Below are positions 1 through 5,199 of a DNA stretch of 5,199 nt, piece after piece. Numbering within the stretch: the first letter of the stretch is position 1; every line of letters begins with the position of its first letter. Below the pieces are notes generated by a model. That model had not been told where the DNA came from and made no database searches. It saw only the letters and a program-made list of their open reading frames with translations. This DNA is from Lentisphaeria bacterium (GTDB lineage Bacteria; Verrucomicrobiota; Lentisphaeria; Victivallales; UBA1829), in assembly GCA_017623265.1 (NCBI GenBank), contig JAGAPM010000074.1, forward strand, positions 1 to 5,199, given 5' to 3'. The position numbers were made by a program, and so were the translations under genes.

Positions 1-744
1 ATTGATGTGACTCTGCCGGGGCGCCGTTGGGCGATCGGAACAAAGCACCCGGTCAGTCAGGCAATTGAAGATGCCTGTGCAATTTTCCGCCGGATGGGGT
101 TCATTGCGGTCACAGGACCCGAACTGGAAGATGTCTGGCACAACTTTGATGCCCTGAATGCTCCTCTGACTCATCCTTCCCGCGACCCGCAGGATACCTT
201 TTATCTGGATGATGGCAGACTCCTCCGTACCCAGACCAGTGCTGTTCAGATCCGGACCATGATGGGCAGAAAGCCTCCGCTGCGGATCGTTTCTCCCGGT
301 CGTTGTTACCGCCGGGATACGCCGGACGCCACCCACGGTGTCCATTTCCACCAGCTGGAAGGTCTTTATATCGACAAACAGGTGTCTCTTGCTGACCTGA
401 AAAGCACCCTTATGACTTTTGCCAGTGAATTTTTCGGCAGAGAGATCGAAGTGCGTATGCGTCCCAGCTTCTTCCCCTTCACGGAACCCAGTGTGGAATG
501 CGACTTCTCCTGCGTCATGTGCGGTGGTAAGGGATGTAATGTGTGCAAGAACTCCGGTTGGCTGGAAATCGCCGGGGCAGGGATGGTGAATCCGAAAGTG
601 CTGGAAAATGTGGGCTATGATCCGAAAGAAGTGCAGGGCTATGCCTTCGGTTTCGGTCTGGAACGCCTTGCCATGATCAAGCACCGGATCAATGACCTGC
701 GTCTGTTCTCCGATAACGACGTGCGTTTCCTGCATCAATTCTGA
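1..744 (+). CDS. pheS: Phenylalanyl-tRNA synthetase alpha subunit (PheS), 3' part, 5' end outside window
   Basis: PheS is the catalytic chain of the (alpha-beta)2 class II enzyme that activates phenylalanine with ATP and charges tRNA-Phe in the cytoplasm. The frame is open from base 1, giving 247 codons before the TGA at 742-744. Full-length PheS is about 330-350 residues, so roughly the N-terminal coiled-coil third is missing. Visible family signatures, in order: IDVTLPGRR at the very start; the motif 1 region GPELEDVWHNFDALN; LLRTQTSAVQIRTM; motif 2 around SPGRCYRRDTPDATH and FHQLEGL; the phenylalanine-pocket stretch RPSFFPFTEPS; and motif 3 GYAFGFGLERLAM. The Ala in GYAFG matches the position (Ala294 in E. 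coli) that sets amino-acid size selectivity. Between FTEPS and GWLEIAGAGMVNP lies a CxxC-x4-CxxC cluster (codons at 511-546) that E. coli PheS lacks. It ends in RFLHQF, the normal C-terminus. pheT follows 19 bases later, so the two genes very probably share an operon. Identification is essentially certain. Confidence 0.98.
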   Translation: MDVTLPGRRWAIGTKHPVSQAIEDACAIFRRMGFIAVTGPELEDVWHNFDALNAPLTHPSRDPQDTFYLDDGRLLRTQTSAVQIRTMMGRKPPLRIVSPGRCYRRDTPDATHGVHFHQLEGLYIDKQVSLADLKSTLMTFASEFFGREIEVRMRPSFFPFTEPSVECDFSCVMCGGKGCNVCKNSGWLEIAGAGMVNPKVLENVGYDPKEVQGYAFGFGLERLAMIKHRINDLRLFSDNDVRFLHQF

Positions 745-747
745 GCA

Positions 748-753
748 AAGGAG
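748..753 (+). promoter_or_regulatory. Ribosome binding site of pheT (AAGGAG)
   Basis: AAGGAG lies 10 bases before the ATG at 764 and just after the pheS stop. It fixes the pheT start at 764. The frame is also open further upstream to about 692, but those codons overlap the end of pheS and encode a Cys-rich tail unlike any PheT N-terminus. Confidence 0.85.
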
Positions 754-763
754 CAACAAGACT

Positions 764-3139
764 ATGAATATTTCCTATAACTGGCTGAAAAAATATATTG
801 ATCTTTCCCTGACTGCCGATGAACTGCCTGCAAAGCTGACCATGGCAGGACTGGAAGTGGAAGGGATTGAAAAGACCGGCAGTATTCCGGAAGGGGTTGT
901 GACGGCGAAGATCCTCTCCCGCAATCCTCACGAAAATTCCGACCACCTCTCTGTCTGTCAGGTGGATAAGGGGGATGAAGTTCTGCAGATCGTCTGCGGC
1001 GCTCCAAACTGCGATGCCGGAAACATTGTTCCGCTTGCCACGATCGGCACCACTTTCAAAGACGGGGAAGGCACCTTCACGATCAAGAAGGGTAAACTCC
1101 GTGGCGTGGAATCTTTCGGTATGATGTGTTCCGCCCGGGAACTGGGCTTGAGCAATGATCACGATGGACTCCTGATCCTTCCCGCTGATACGAAGATCGG
1201 CGTTCCTTTCGGTGAACTGATGGACTCTGATGTCGTTTATGACTGCTCCGTGACGCCGAACCGTCCGGACTGGCTTTCTCATATCGGTGTTGCCCGAGAC
1301 ATCGCGGCGCTGCTGGATACAAAACTCGTCATGCCGGAGGTCTGCAATGCGGATGCCCCGATCGTTTCCGGACTGGTTACGGTGAATGATCCGGAACTTT
1401 GCCCCATCTATGCTGCCCGTATTATCCGTGGTGTCAAAGTCGGTGATTCTCCGGAATGGATGCAGAAAGCGCTTGCCGCTGTCGGTATCCGTCCTATCTC
1501 CAATCTGGTTGATATTACCAACTACGTAATGATGGAAATGGGTGTGCCGCTTCATGCGTTTGATATCCGCAACCTGAGTGGCGAAAAGATCATTGTCCGC
1601 CGCGCTGCAGAGGGCGAAAGCATTGTGGCACTGGACGGTAAAAAATATGATTTGACGCCCGAAAATCTCTGCATCTGTGATGCGGAAAAACCGGTCGCCA
1701 TTGCCGGTGTCATGAGCGGCGAATACTCCGGGATTCAGCCGGATACCACCACTGTCGTTCTGGAAAGTGCGTTTTTTGATCCCGATTCCATCCGTATGAC
1801 CTCTCGCAAGCTCGGTCTTTCCTCCGATGCCTCCTACCGCTATGAACGCGGTGTTGACCGCAATGCCGTTCTTGCTGCCGGTCGCCGTGCGCTGCAGTTG
1901 ATCCTGGAGATTGCCGGCGGTGAATATGTGGGCTGCTGCGAAGTCGCTGCACCTGCACCGGAAGTCCGTACGATCGAAGCGGACTACAACCGGATCCGCG
2001 GTCTGCTCGGTTTGGAAGTGACGGACAGCGAAATCGAAAAGATCCTGACCAGCCTCGGATTTGGCATGTCTGCTCCGGGTATGTTCACTGTTCCCTCCTG
2101 GCGTGTCTATGATGTGGTCGGGGAAGCGGATCTTGCAGAAGAAGTCGCCCGTATCTACGGACTTGATAAGCTGCCTGCCGTTCCGATCCGTGCGATTACG
2201 GATGATTTCAAACTGGACGGCTGCCATGTGATCGAAAGTCTGCGCAATCAGCTTACCGGCATCGGACTGGATGAGATCGTCTGCGGCAGTATGATCGATG
2301 AAAAATCTGCCACTGCCGATAAGATGTTCACGGCAGAAGAACTGATCCGCCCCTACAATCCGATCAGCCTTGATCTGGGCGTGATGCGTCCCTCTCTGTT
2401 GCCGGGGATCCTGAATACGGTGCGTCATAATATCGCCCGTAAAAATCTGGATCTGGCGCTCTTTGAAATCGGTCATGTTTTTTGCAAGAATACAGAAAAA
2501 TTCCCGGAAGAACGGGATGAACTTTCCATTGCCGTTACCGGCAGGATCCATCCGGAGCGTTTCTCTGCGGAACGGGCGGTCGTCGCTAATTTTTACGATC
2601 TCAAGGGGATCATTGAATCTCTGTTGACGACCCGGAAAGTTAAAAACTTCCAGTTCCGTGCGGCAGAAGACCCCCGCTTCCTCAAGGGACATTGTGCTGA
2701 AGTGCTTGTTAACAAGCGTGTTGCCGGTGTCTTTGGTGAAGTGGTTCCTGCTCTGACCAAGGGAATGCGTCTTTCCACACCGCTCTTCGTTGCGATGATC
2801 CAGCTGAAAGAATTGCTGACAGCGGAAGAACGCACGCTTCTTTACGATCCCATTTCCCAGTTCCCCTCCACCAGCCGTGACGTGGCATTTATTGCCCCGA
2901 AAGAGCTGGAACACCGGATCGTGGTCGACTTTATTCAGAAGGCGCATCTGCCGAATCTGGAAAGAGTTGAACTTTTTGATATCTTTGAAGGGGAAGCGGT
3001 CGGTGAAGGCAGGAAGAGTATGGCATACAGCCTGATCTTCCGGTCAGCAGAACGCACCCTGACGGATGATGAAGTCAACTCCGCTCATGAGAAACTTCGT
3101 CAGAAGCTGGAACGCGGTCTCGGCGTAGAACTGCGCTGA
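764..3139 (+). CDS. pheT: Phenylalanyl-tRNA synthetase beta subunit (PheT), complete
   Basis: PheT is the beta chain of phenylalanyl-tRNA synthetase. It binds tRNA-Phe and hydrolyses mischarged Tyr-tRNA-Phe. The protein has 791 residues, the usual bacterial length (E. coli about 795). It starts MNISYNWLKKYIDL, the standard N-terminus. Domains in order: an EMAP/OB-fold tRNA-binding domain at about 40-150 (NPHENSDHLSVCQVD, IVCGAPN, LRGVESFGMMCSARELGL); VTPNRPDWLSHIGVARDIA at 163-181; the B3/B4 editing domain at about 213-390 (GIRPISNLVDITNYV, VPLHAFD, ESAFFDP, DASYRYERGVD); the B5 domain at about 400-470 (VPSWRVYDVVGEADLAEEVARIYG in its C-terminal part); the catalytic-like core with YNPIS and MRPSLLPGIL at 531-550; and the ferredoxin-fold anticodon-binding domain at about 698-791 (FPSTSRDVAF, ERTLTDDEVNSAHEKLRQKL). 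Editing-site residues Arg243, His264, Glu334 and Ala356 are kept. The position of E. coli Gly318 is Ser318, and that of Thr354 is Ser354. It is co-transcribed with pheS and is the last gene before a strong terminator. Confidence 0.98.
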   Translation: MNISYNWLKKYIDLSLTADELPAKLTMAGLEVEGIEKTGSIPEGVVTAKILSRNPHENSDHLSVCQVDKGDEVLQIVCGAPNCDAGNIVPLATIGTTFKDGEGTFTIKKGKLRGVESFGMMCSARELGLSNDHDGLLILPADTKIGVPFGELMDSDVVYDCSVTPNRPDWLSHIGVARDIAALLDTKLVMPEVCNADAPIVSGLVTVNDPELCPIYAARIIRGVKVGDSPEWMQKALAAVGIRPISNLVDITNYVMMEMGVPLHAFDIRNLSGEKIIVRRAAEGESIVALDGKKYDLTPENLCICDAEKPVAIAGVMSGEYSGIQPDTTTVVLESAFFDPDSIRMTSRKLGLSSDASYRYERGVDRNAVLAAGRRALQLILEIAGGEYVGCCEVAAPAPEVRTIEADYNRIRGLLGLEVTDSEIEKILTSLGFGMSAPGMFTVPSWRVYDVVGEADLAEEVARIYGLDKLPAVPIRAITDDFKLDGCHVIESLRNQLTGIGLDEIVCGSMIDEKSATADKMFTAEELIRPYNPISLDLGVMRPSLLPGILNTVRHNIARKNLDLALFEIGHVFCKNTEKFPEERDELSIAVTGRIHPERFSAERAVVANFYDLKGIIESLLTTRKVKNFQFRAAEDPRFLKGHCAEVLVNKRVAGVFGEVVPALTKGMRLSTPLFVAMIQLKELLTAEERTLLYDPISQFPSTSRDVAFIAPKELEHRIVVDFIQKAHLPNLERVELFDIFEGEAVGEGRKSMAYSLIFRSAERTLTDDEVNSAHEKLRQKLERGLGVELR

Positions 3140-3151
3140 TCCGTAAAAATG

Positions 3152-3190
3152 GCAGATATTCCGGTTTGACGCCGGAATATCTGCTTTCTT
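3152..3190 (+). terminator. Rho-independent terminator after pheT
   Basis: A perfect 13-bp stem pairs 3152-3164 (GCAGATATTCCGG) with 3172-3184 (CCGGAATATCTGC) around a 7-base loop. It is followed by the T-rich tail TTTCTT at 3185-3190 and begins 12 bases after the pheT stop. The run of A at 3145-3149 before the stem would serve as a T-tract on the opposite strand, so the element could work in both directions, although no converging gene is seen here. Confidence 0.88.
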
Positions 3191-3212
3191 ATTAAAAAAA
3201 CAATATTTTTAC

Positions 3213-3240
3213 TTGAGTTTTCCTGTTTTTGAAGTACATT
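3213..3240 (+). promoter_or_regulatory. Candidate sigma-70-type promoter for the LptF/LptG permease gene
   Basis: A possible -35 box TTGAGT (3213-3218) and a -10 box TACATT (3235-3240) are separated by 16 bases in AT-rich DNA just after the pheT terminator. Each box matches the consensus at 4 of 6 positions. An alternative -10, CATTAT (3237-3242), gives an 18-base spacer. Transcription would begin near 3247, leaving a short leader that contains the ribosome binding site at 3253. A promoter is expected here because of the strong terminator upstream, but the exact boxes are inferred. Confidence 0.45.
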
Positions 3241-3252
3241 ATGCAAATAACC

Positions 3253-3256
3253 GGAG
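3253..3256 (+). promoter_or_regulatory. Ribosome binding site of the permease gene (GGAG)
   Basis: GGAG followed by AAAG lies 8 bases before the ATG at 3265. It selects that start over the in-frame TTG at 3229 and ATG at 3241. Those two lie within or at the edge of the candidate promoter and have no purine-rich site in front of them. Confidence 0.75.
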
Positions 3257-3264
3257 AAAGTAAA

Positions 3265-4437
3265 ATGGAACAGCAGAAAACAATACAATCGACAGCCCGA
3301 CGGACATTCCTCTGGATGCCGAAACTGGATCTCTATGTGGTAAGGGAGTTTATGATTCCCTTTTCCGTTCTGATTTTTGCGTTCTCTCTGCTTTTTCTGA
3401 TCGGCGATGTTTTCAATGATGTGGATAAATTCATCGAAAAAGAAAACGCAACTGCTGCGGCGATCCGTTACTTTATGTTGAAAATGCCGGGTAATTTGCT
3501 TTTTGTCATGCCGATTACGGTACTGCTTTCCTGTATGTACACATTGGCAAATATGGGGCGGCGTCTGGAAATCACAGCTATGCGGGCGTCCGGAATTTCG
3601 CTTTTCCGTTGCAGTGTGCCGATCTTTGTGATCGCATTTCTGGTGATGCTGTTGAATTTCTGGTTCAGCGAAGCGATCGTTCCGAAGTGTGCCATGGAAA
3701 CTGTCCGGATCATGCGATCTATCGGCGAAGACGGCAGCGACAGCGCATACCGGAACAATAAATCCGTGCAGTATCAGACTGCCGACAATATGCGCAGCTG
3801 GATGTTCGGTAGTTTTACAGAAGACAGCTCCCAGTACAATGTCCGCCTTAAATTTTTCCGTGAAGAAAAAGCCGCAGATGGTTCGATCCAGCGGGTGCAG
3901 GATCGGGTCTTGAATGCGAAAAAAGCGGAATATATTGATGGTAAAGGTTGGAAATTTTACGAGTGTACCGAAAAAACTGTCCTGCAGGAAAACGGTCTTT
4001 TCAACTTGCCGAAACAGCATGATGTACTTTTTGTTTCCAGTGATGACATCCCCGAAACGCCGGAAATGATCGAAACTGCGATCACGAATCCGGACATGCT
4101 TTCCTCGCTGGAGATTTATCACTTTTTGAAACAGAATCCGGATTTGCCGAAGCCGATCCGGGCGTTATATCAGACTTATCTTTACCGTCATCTGGCTTTC
4201 CCGTGGGCGTGCTTCCTCTGTGCATTCCTGGCATTGCCGCTGGCGGCGAAAAATCAGCGGTCCGGCATCTTTACTTCCATTATGTCTGCGGTCGGTGTGA
4301 TCGTGGCATATCAGATTCTTTCGGATGTATTTATCATGCTTGGAAAGAGCGGACAGATCCCTCCCGTGATCGCAGGGCTTCTGCCTACCGTGGCTTTTGC
4401 CGCTTATGGGATCATTCTTGCCCGGAAAGCCGGTTGA
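3265..4437 (+). CDS. LptF/LptG (YjgP/YjgQ) family lipopolysaccharide export permease, complete
   Basis: LptF and LptG are the inner-membrane permease chains that, with the LptB ATPase, extract lipopolysaccharide and pass it to LptC/LptA for transport to the outer membrane. This protein has 390 residues, close to the family norm (about 350-370), with a basic N-terminal tail of some 20 residues. The family layout is visible. LDLYVVREFMIPF (21-33) leads into helix 1 (about 30-49). Helix 2 spans about 72-95, followed by the conserved cytoplasmic stretch RRLEITAMRASGISL (99-113). Helix 3 spans about 113-136 and ends in FSEAIVP. A periplasmic beta-rich domain covers about 140-300 (GKGWKFYECTEK). 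C-terminal helices lie at about 308-328, 335-358 and 364-386 (LALPLAAKNQRSGIF, QIPPVIAGLLPTVAF). The ending resembles LptG slightly more than LptF, but the sequence alone does not settle which chain it is, so no symbol is given. The partner gene is not adjacent: pheT precedes it and a regulator follows. It appears to be transcribed alone. Confidence 0.93.
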   Translation: MEQQKTIQSTARRTFLWMPKLDLYVVREFMIPFSVLIFAFSLLFLIGDVFNDVDKFIEKENATAAAIRYFMLKMPGNLLFVMPITVLLSCMYTLANMGRRLEITAMRASGISLFRCSVPIFVIAFLVMLLNFWFSEAIVPKCAMETVRIMRSIGEDGSDSAYRNNKSVQYQTADNMRSWMFGSFTEDSSQYNVRLKFFREEKAADGSIQRVQDRVLNAKKAEYIDGKGWKFYECTEKTVLQENGLFNLPKQHDVLFVSSDDIPETPEMIETAITNPDMLSSLEIYHFLKQNPDLPKPIRALYQTYLYRHLAFPWACFLCAFLALPLAAKNQRSGIFTSIMSAVGVIVAYQILSDVFIMLGKSGQIPPVIAGLLPTVAFAAYGIILARKAG

Positions 4438-4477
4438 TCTATCTGATCCCGCTCCGGAGCAACGATTATTGATTTAT

Positions 4478-4497
4478 CCGGAGACTTCTCCGGTTTT
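4478..4497 (+). terminator. Probable weak terminator after the permease gene
   Basis: A 6-bp GC-rich stem, CCGGAG (4478-4483) with CTCCGG (4488-4493), closes on the tetraloop ACTT and is followed by TTTT (4494-4497). It begins 40 bases after the permease stop. The stem and T-run are short, so termination may be partial. Confidence 0.5.
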
Positions 4498-4554
4498 CGG
4501 AAAAATACCATTTCACACCGCATAAAAAATCTTTGTGTTTTTTTCAAAAACAGC

Positions 4555-4583
4555 TTGTAAAAGCTCTGTTGCCGGATTATATT
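4555..4583 (+). promoter_or_regulatory. Candidate sigma-70-type promoter for the IclR-family gene
   Basis: TTGTAA (4555-4560, 4 of 6 matches) and TATATT (4578-4583, 5 of 6 matches) are separated by exactly 17 bases. Transcription would start near 4590 and give a leader of about 36 bases containing the AAGGA at 4608. This arrangement fits the ribosome binding site better than using either downstream TTGACA as the -35 box. Confidence 0.45.
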
Positions 4584-4585
4584 TT

Positions 4586-4599
4586 TTGACATTGACATT
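4586..4599 (+). repeat. Tandem TTGACA repeat in the regulator's 5' region
   Basis: TTGACA occurs twice back to back (4586-4591 and 4592-4597), followed by TT. Each copy is a perfect -35 consensus, but only the second has a plausible -10 (TATTTT at 4614-4619, 16-base spacer), which would give a leaderless message. The block also lies inside TTTGA-N9-TCAAA (4585-4603). It may be a protein-binding site at the transcription start. Its function is unproven. Confidence 0.5.
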
Positions 4600-4607
4600 C
4601 AAATCGT

Positions 4608-4612
4608 AAGGA
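4608..4612 (+). promoter_or_regulatory. Ribosome binding site of the IclR-family gene (AAGGA), wide spacing
   Basis: AAGGA is the only Shine-Dalgarno-like sequence before the ATG at 4626. It stands 13 bases away, wider than at the two upstream genes (10 and 8 bases). The start at 4626 is still preferred because it places the winged-helix domain at residue 7 or so, as is usual for the family, and the next in-frame ATG (4683) would cut into that domain. Confidence 0.55.
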
Positions 4613-4615
4613 ATA

Positions 4616-4633
4616 TTTTTCAAATATGAAAAA
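4616..4633 (+). repeat. Inverted repeat across the start codon of the IclR-family gene (possible operator)
   Basis: TTTTTCA (4616-4622) and TGAAAAA (4627-4633) are perfect 7-bp inverted arms around AATA, with the ATG (4626-4628) inside. IclR-family proteins bind short palindromes as dimers or tetramers and often control their own genes, so an autoregulatory operator is plausible. The AT-rich arms could also be chance or part of coding sequence (MKN codons). Confidence 0.4.
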
Positions 4634-5199
4634 CGAACACACAATACCGGCAGTGGAGAAGACGATCGCTATTCTGGAACGGATGGCGCAACAGAACGGA
4701 AGTCTGACTCATGCCCAACTGGCGCAGGAGTGCGGCATTACCGCAAGTACCTGTTACCGGATCCTGCGCAGTCTTATGAAATACGGCTGGATCTGCAAAG
4801 AATCGGATGGCACATTTTCTCTTTCCGGGGGGCTTCTCCCGCTTTCTCTGCGGGTTGCTGCTCAAAATGGGGAAAACTGGGAAAATGTCCAGATGATTTT
4901 AGAAGCCATTGTCTCGGAAACGGGACTTTCCTGTAAACTTTCCATCCGTAAAGGGGAACTGGAGCAGTATGTCCTTGCCCGTGCTGAAGCACCCGGTCCC
5001 ATTTCCATCTCCGGCAAAACCGGTGCCACTTTTCCTGTTGTGGAAGGTTCCGTCGGTGCGGCACTTCTTGCTGATTCGCTCAAATCCGAACGGGCTGCGC
5101 TTCTCCGGGCGATCACGGCGGATATCCCGGAAAAAAAAGATCGCGATCTTCTGGAGCGATCAGTGGAACAGGTTCAGCAGCAGGGATATATTCTGAATA
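4626..5199 (+). CDS. IclR-family transcriptional regulator, N-terminal 191 codons, 3' end outside window
   Basis: IclR-family proteins are DNA-binding regulators, usually of carbon or aromatic-compound catabolism genes, that sense a small metabolite. The frame is open from ATG 4626 to the window edge without a stop. Typical members have about 250 residues, so some 60 C-terminal residues are missing. Residues about 7-70 form the winged helix-turn-helix: VEKTIAILERMAQQNGSLTHAQLAQECG, then the recognition-helix region ITASTCYRILRSLMKYGWI (38-56), and the wing plus linker SDGTFSLSGGLLPLS. The ligand-binding domain starts near 80 and shows the expected IVSETGLSCKLSIRKGELEQYVLARAE, and GSVGAALLADS (141-151), equivalent to the common AxGKALLA motif. 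The sequence ends with VQQQGYILN, which matches the usual 'GY' turn before the lost C-terminal strands. The ligand and target genes cannot be told from this sequence. The gene is divided from the permease gene by 188 bases holding a hairpin and its own candidate promoter, so it is probably a separate unit. An A8 run occurs at 5131-5138. Confidence 0.9.
   Translation, partial: MKNEHTIPAVEKTIAILERMAQQNGSLTHAQLAQECGITASTCYRILRSLMKYGWICKESDGTFSLSGGLLPLSLRVAAQNGENWENVQMILEAIVSETGLSCKLSIRKGELEQYVLARAEAPGPISISGKTGATFPVVEGSVGAALLADSLKSERAALLRAITADIPEKKDRDLLERSVEQVQQQGYILN

Noticed and set aside
692..763. Upstream extension of pheT with 24 extra residues
   Set aside because: It overlaps the end of pheS in another frame, encodes a Cys-rich stretch unlike PheT N-termini, and ignores the AAGGAG and ATG at 748-766.
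689..2947. Very long open frame (752 codons) on the minus strand opposite pheT
   Set aside because: It lies wholly antisense to the end of pheS and to pheT, which have unmistakable family motifs throughout. Its translation is rich in His, Arg, Asn, Asp and Phe with no recognisable domain, as expected from the codon bias of the true gene.
3229..3264. Earlier starts of the permease gene (TTG 3229, ATG 3241)
   Set aside because: Neither has a Shine-Dalgarno sequence, and both overlap or abut the candidate promoter. The ATG at 3265 has GGAG at a good distance.
3100..4122. Open frame of 340 codons on the minus strand opposite the permease gene
   Set aside because: It runs antisense through the pheT terminator and the permease gene, has no recognisable motifs, and would begin inside the coding strand of a well-supported membrane protein.
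4203..4472. Small + strand open frame of 89 codons overlapping the permease C-terminus
   Set aside because: It is an out-of-frame shadow of the hydrophobic C-terminal helices of the permease, without a ribosome binding site or recognisable motif.
4549..4570. Possible hairpin AACAGCTT / AAGCTCTGTT
   Set aside because: The stem needs a two-base bulge and has only short paired runs with no T-tract after it. It also overlaps the better-supported -35 box.
4909..5196. Open frame of 95 codons on the + strand near the right edge
   Set aside because: It is in a different frame inside the IclR-family gene, whose own frame is open to the window end and carries clear family motifs.
1..5199. Search for a novel defence, mobile or biosynthetic system
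   Set aside because: All coding space is accounted for by pheS, pheT, an LptF/LptG permease and an IclR-type regulator. No direct-repeat arrays, terminal inverted repeats, tRNA attachment sites or unassigned genes are visible.

Overview
The window holds four protein-coding genes, all on the + strand, two of them cut by the window edges. The content is mostly housekeeping. The organism is a diderm (Gram-negative-type) bacterium, because one gene encodes an LptF/LptG-type lipopolysaccharide export permease. Base composition is roughly balanced by eye, and intergenic stretches are more AT-rich. A CxxC-x4-CxxC insert in PheS, a single unlinked Lpt permease and an IclR-type regulator would fit a PVC-group bacterium such as Lentisphaerota. 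That placement is only a guess and would need a phylogeny.

Layout. Positions 1-744 are the 3' part of pheS (phenylalanyl-tRNA synthetase alpha chain, catalytic core). After a 19-base gap with a clear Shine-Dalgarno sequence comes the complete pheT (764-3139, beta chain, 791 residues). The two are evidently one operon and their products form the (alpha-beta)2 enzyme that charges tRNA-Phe. A strong hairpin terminator (3152-3190) ends this unit. A separate transcription unit then starts from a candidate promoter (3213-3240) and encodes a complete 390-residue LptF/LptG-family inner-membrane permease (3265-4437). A weaker hairpin follows it (4478-4497).

The 188-base gap 4438-4625 carries that hairpin, a candidate promoter (4555-4583), a tandem TTGACA repeat (4586-4599) and an inverted repeat across the next start codon (4616-4633). 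From 4626 to the right edge is the first 191 codons of an IclR-family transcriptional regulator. It has no stop codon in the window.

The three units (pheST, permease, regulator) look independently transcribed, and nothing suggests a shared pathway. I found no CRISPR array, tRNA or rRNA gene, insertion sequence or attachment site, and no evidence of a new multi-gene system. The points most worth a second look are a Gly-to-Ser change at a position known to matter for editing in PheT, and the operator-like DNA in front of the IclR-type gene.
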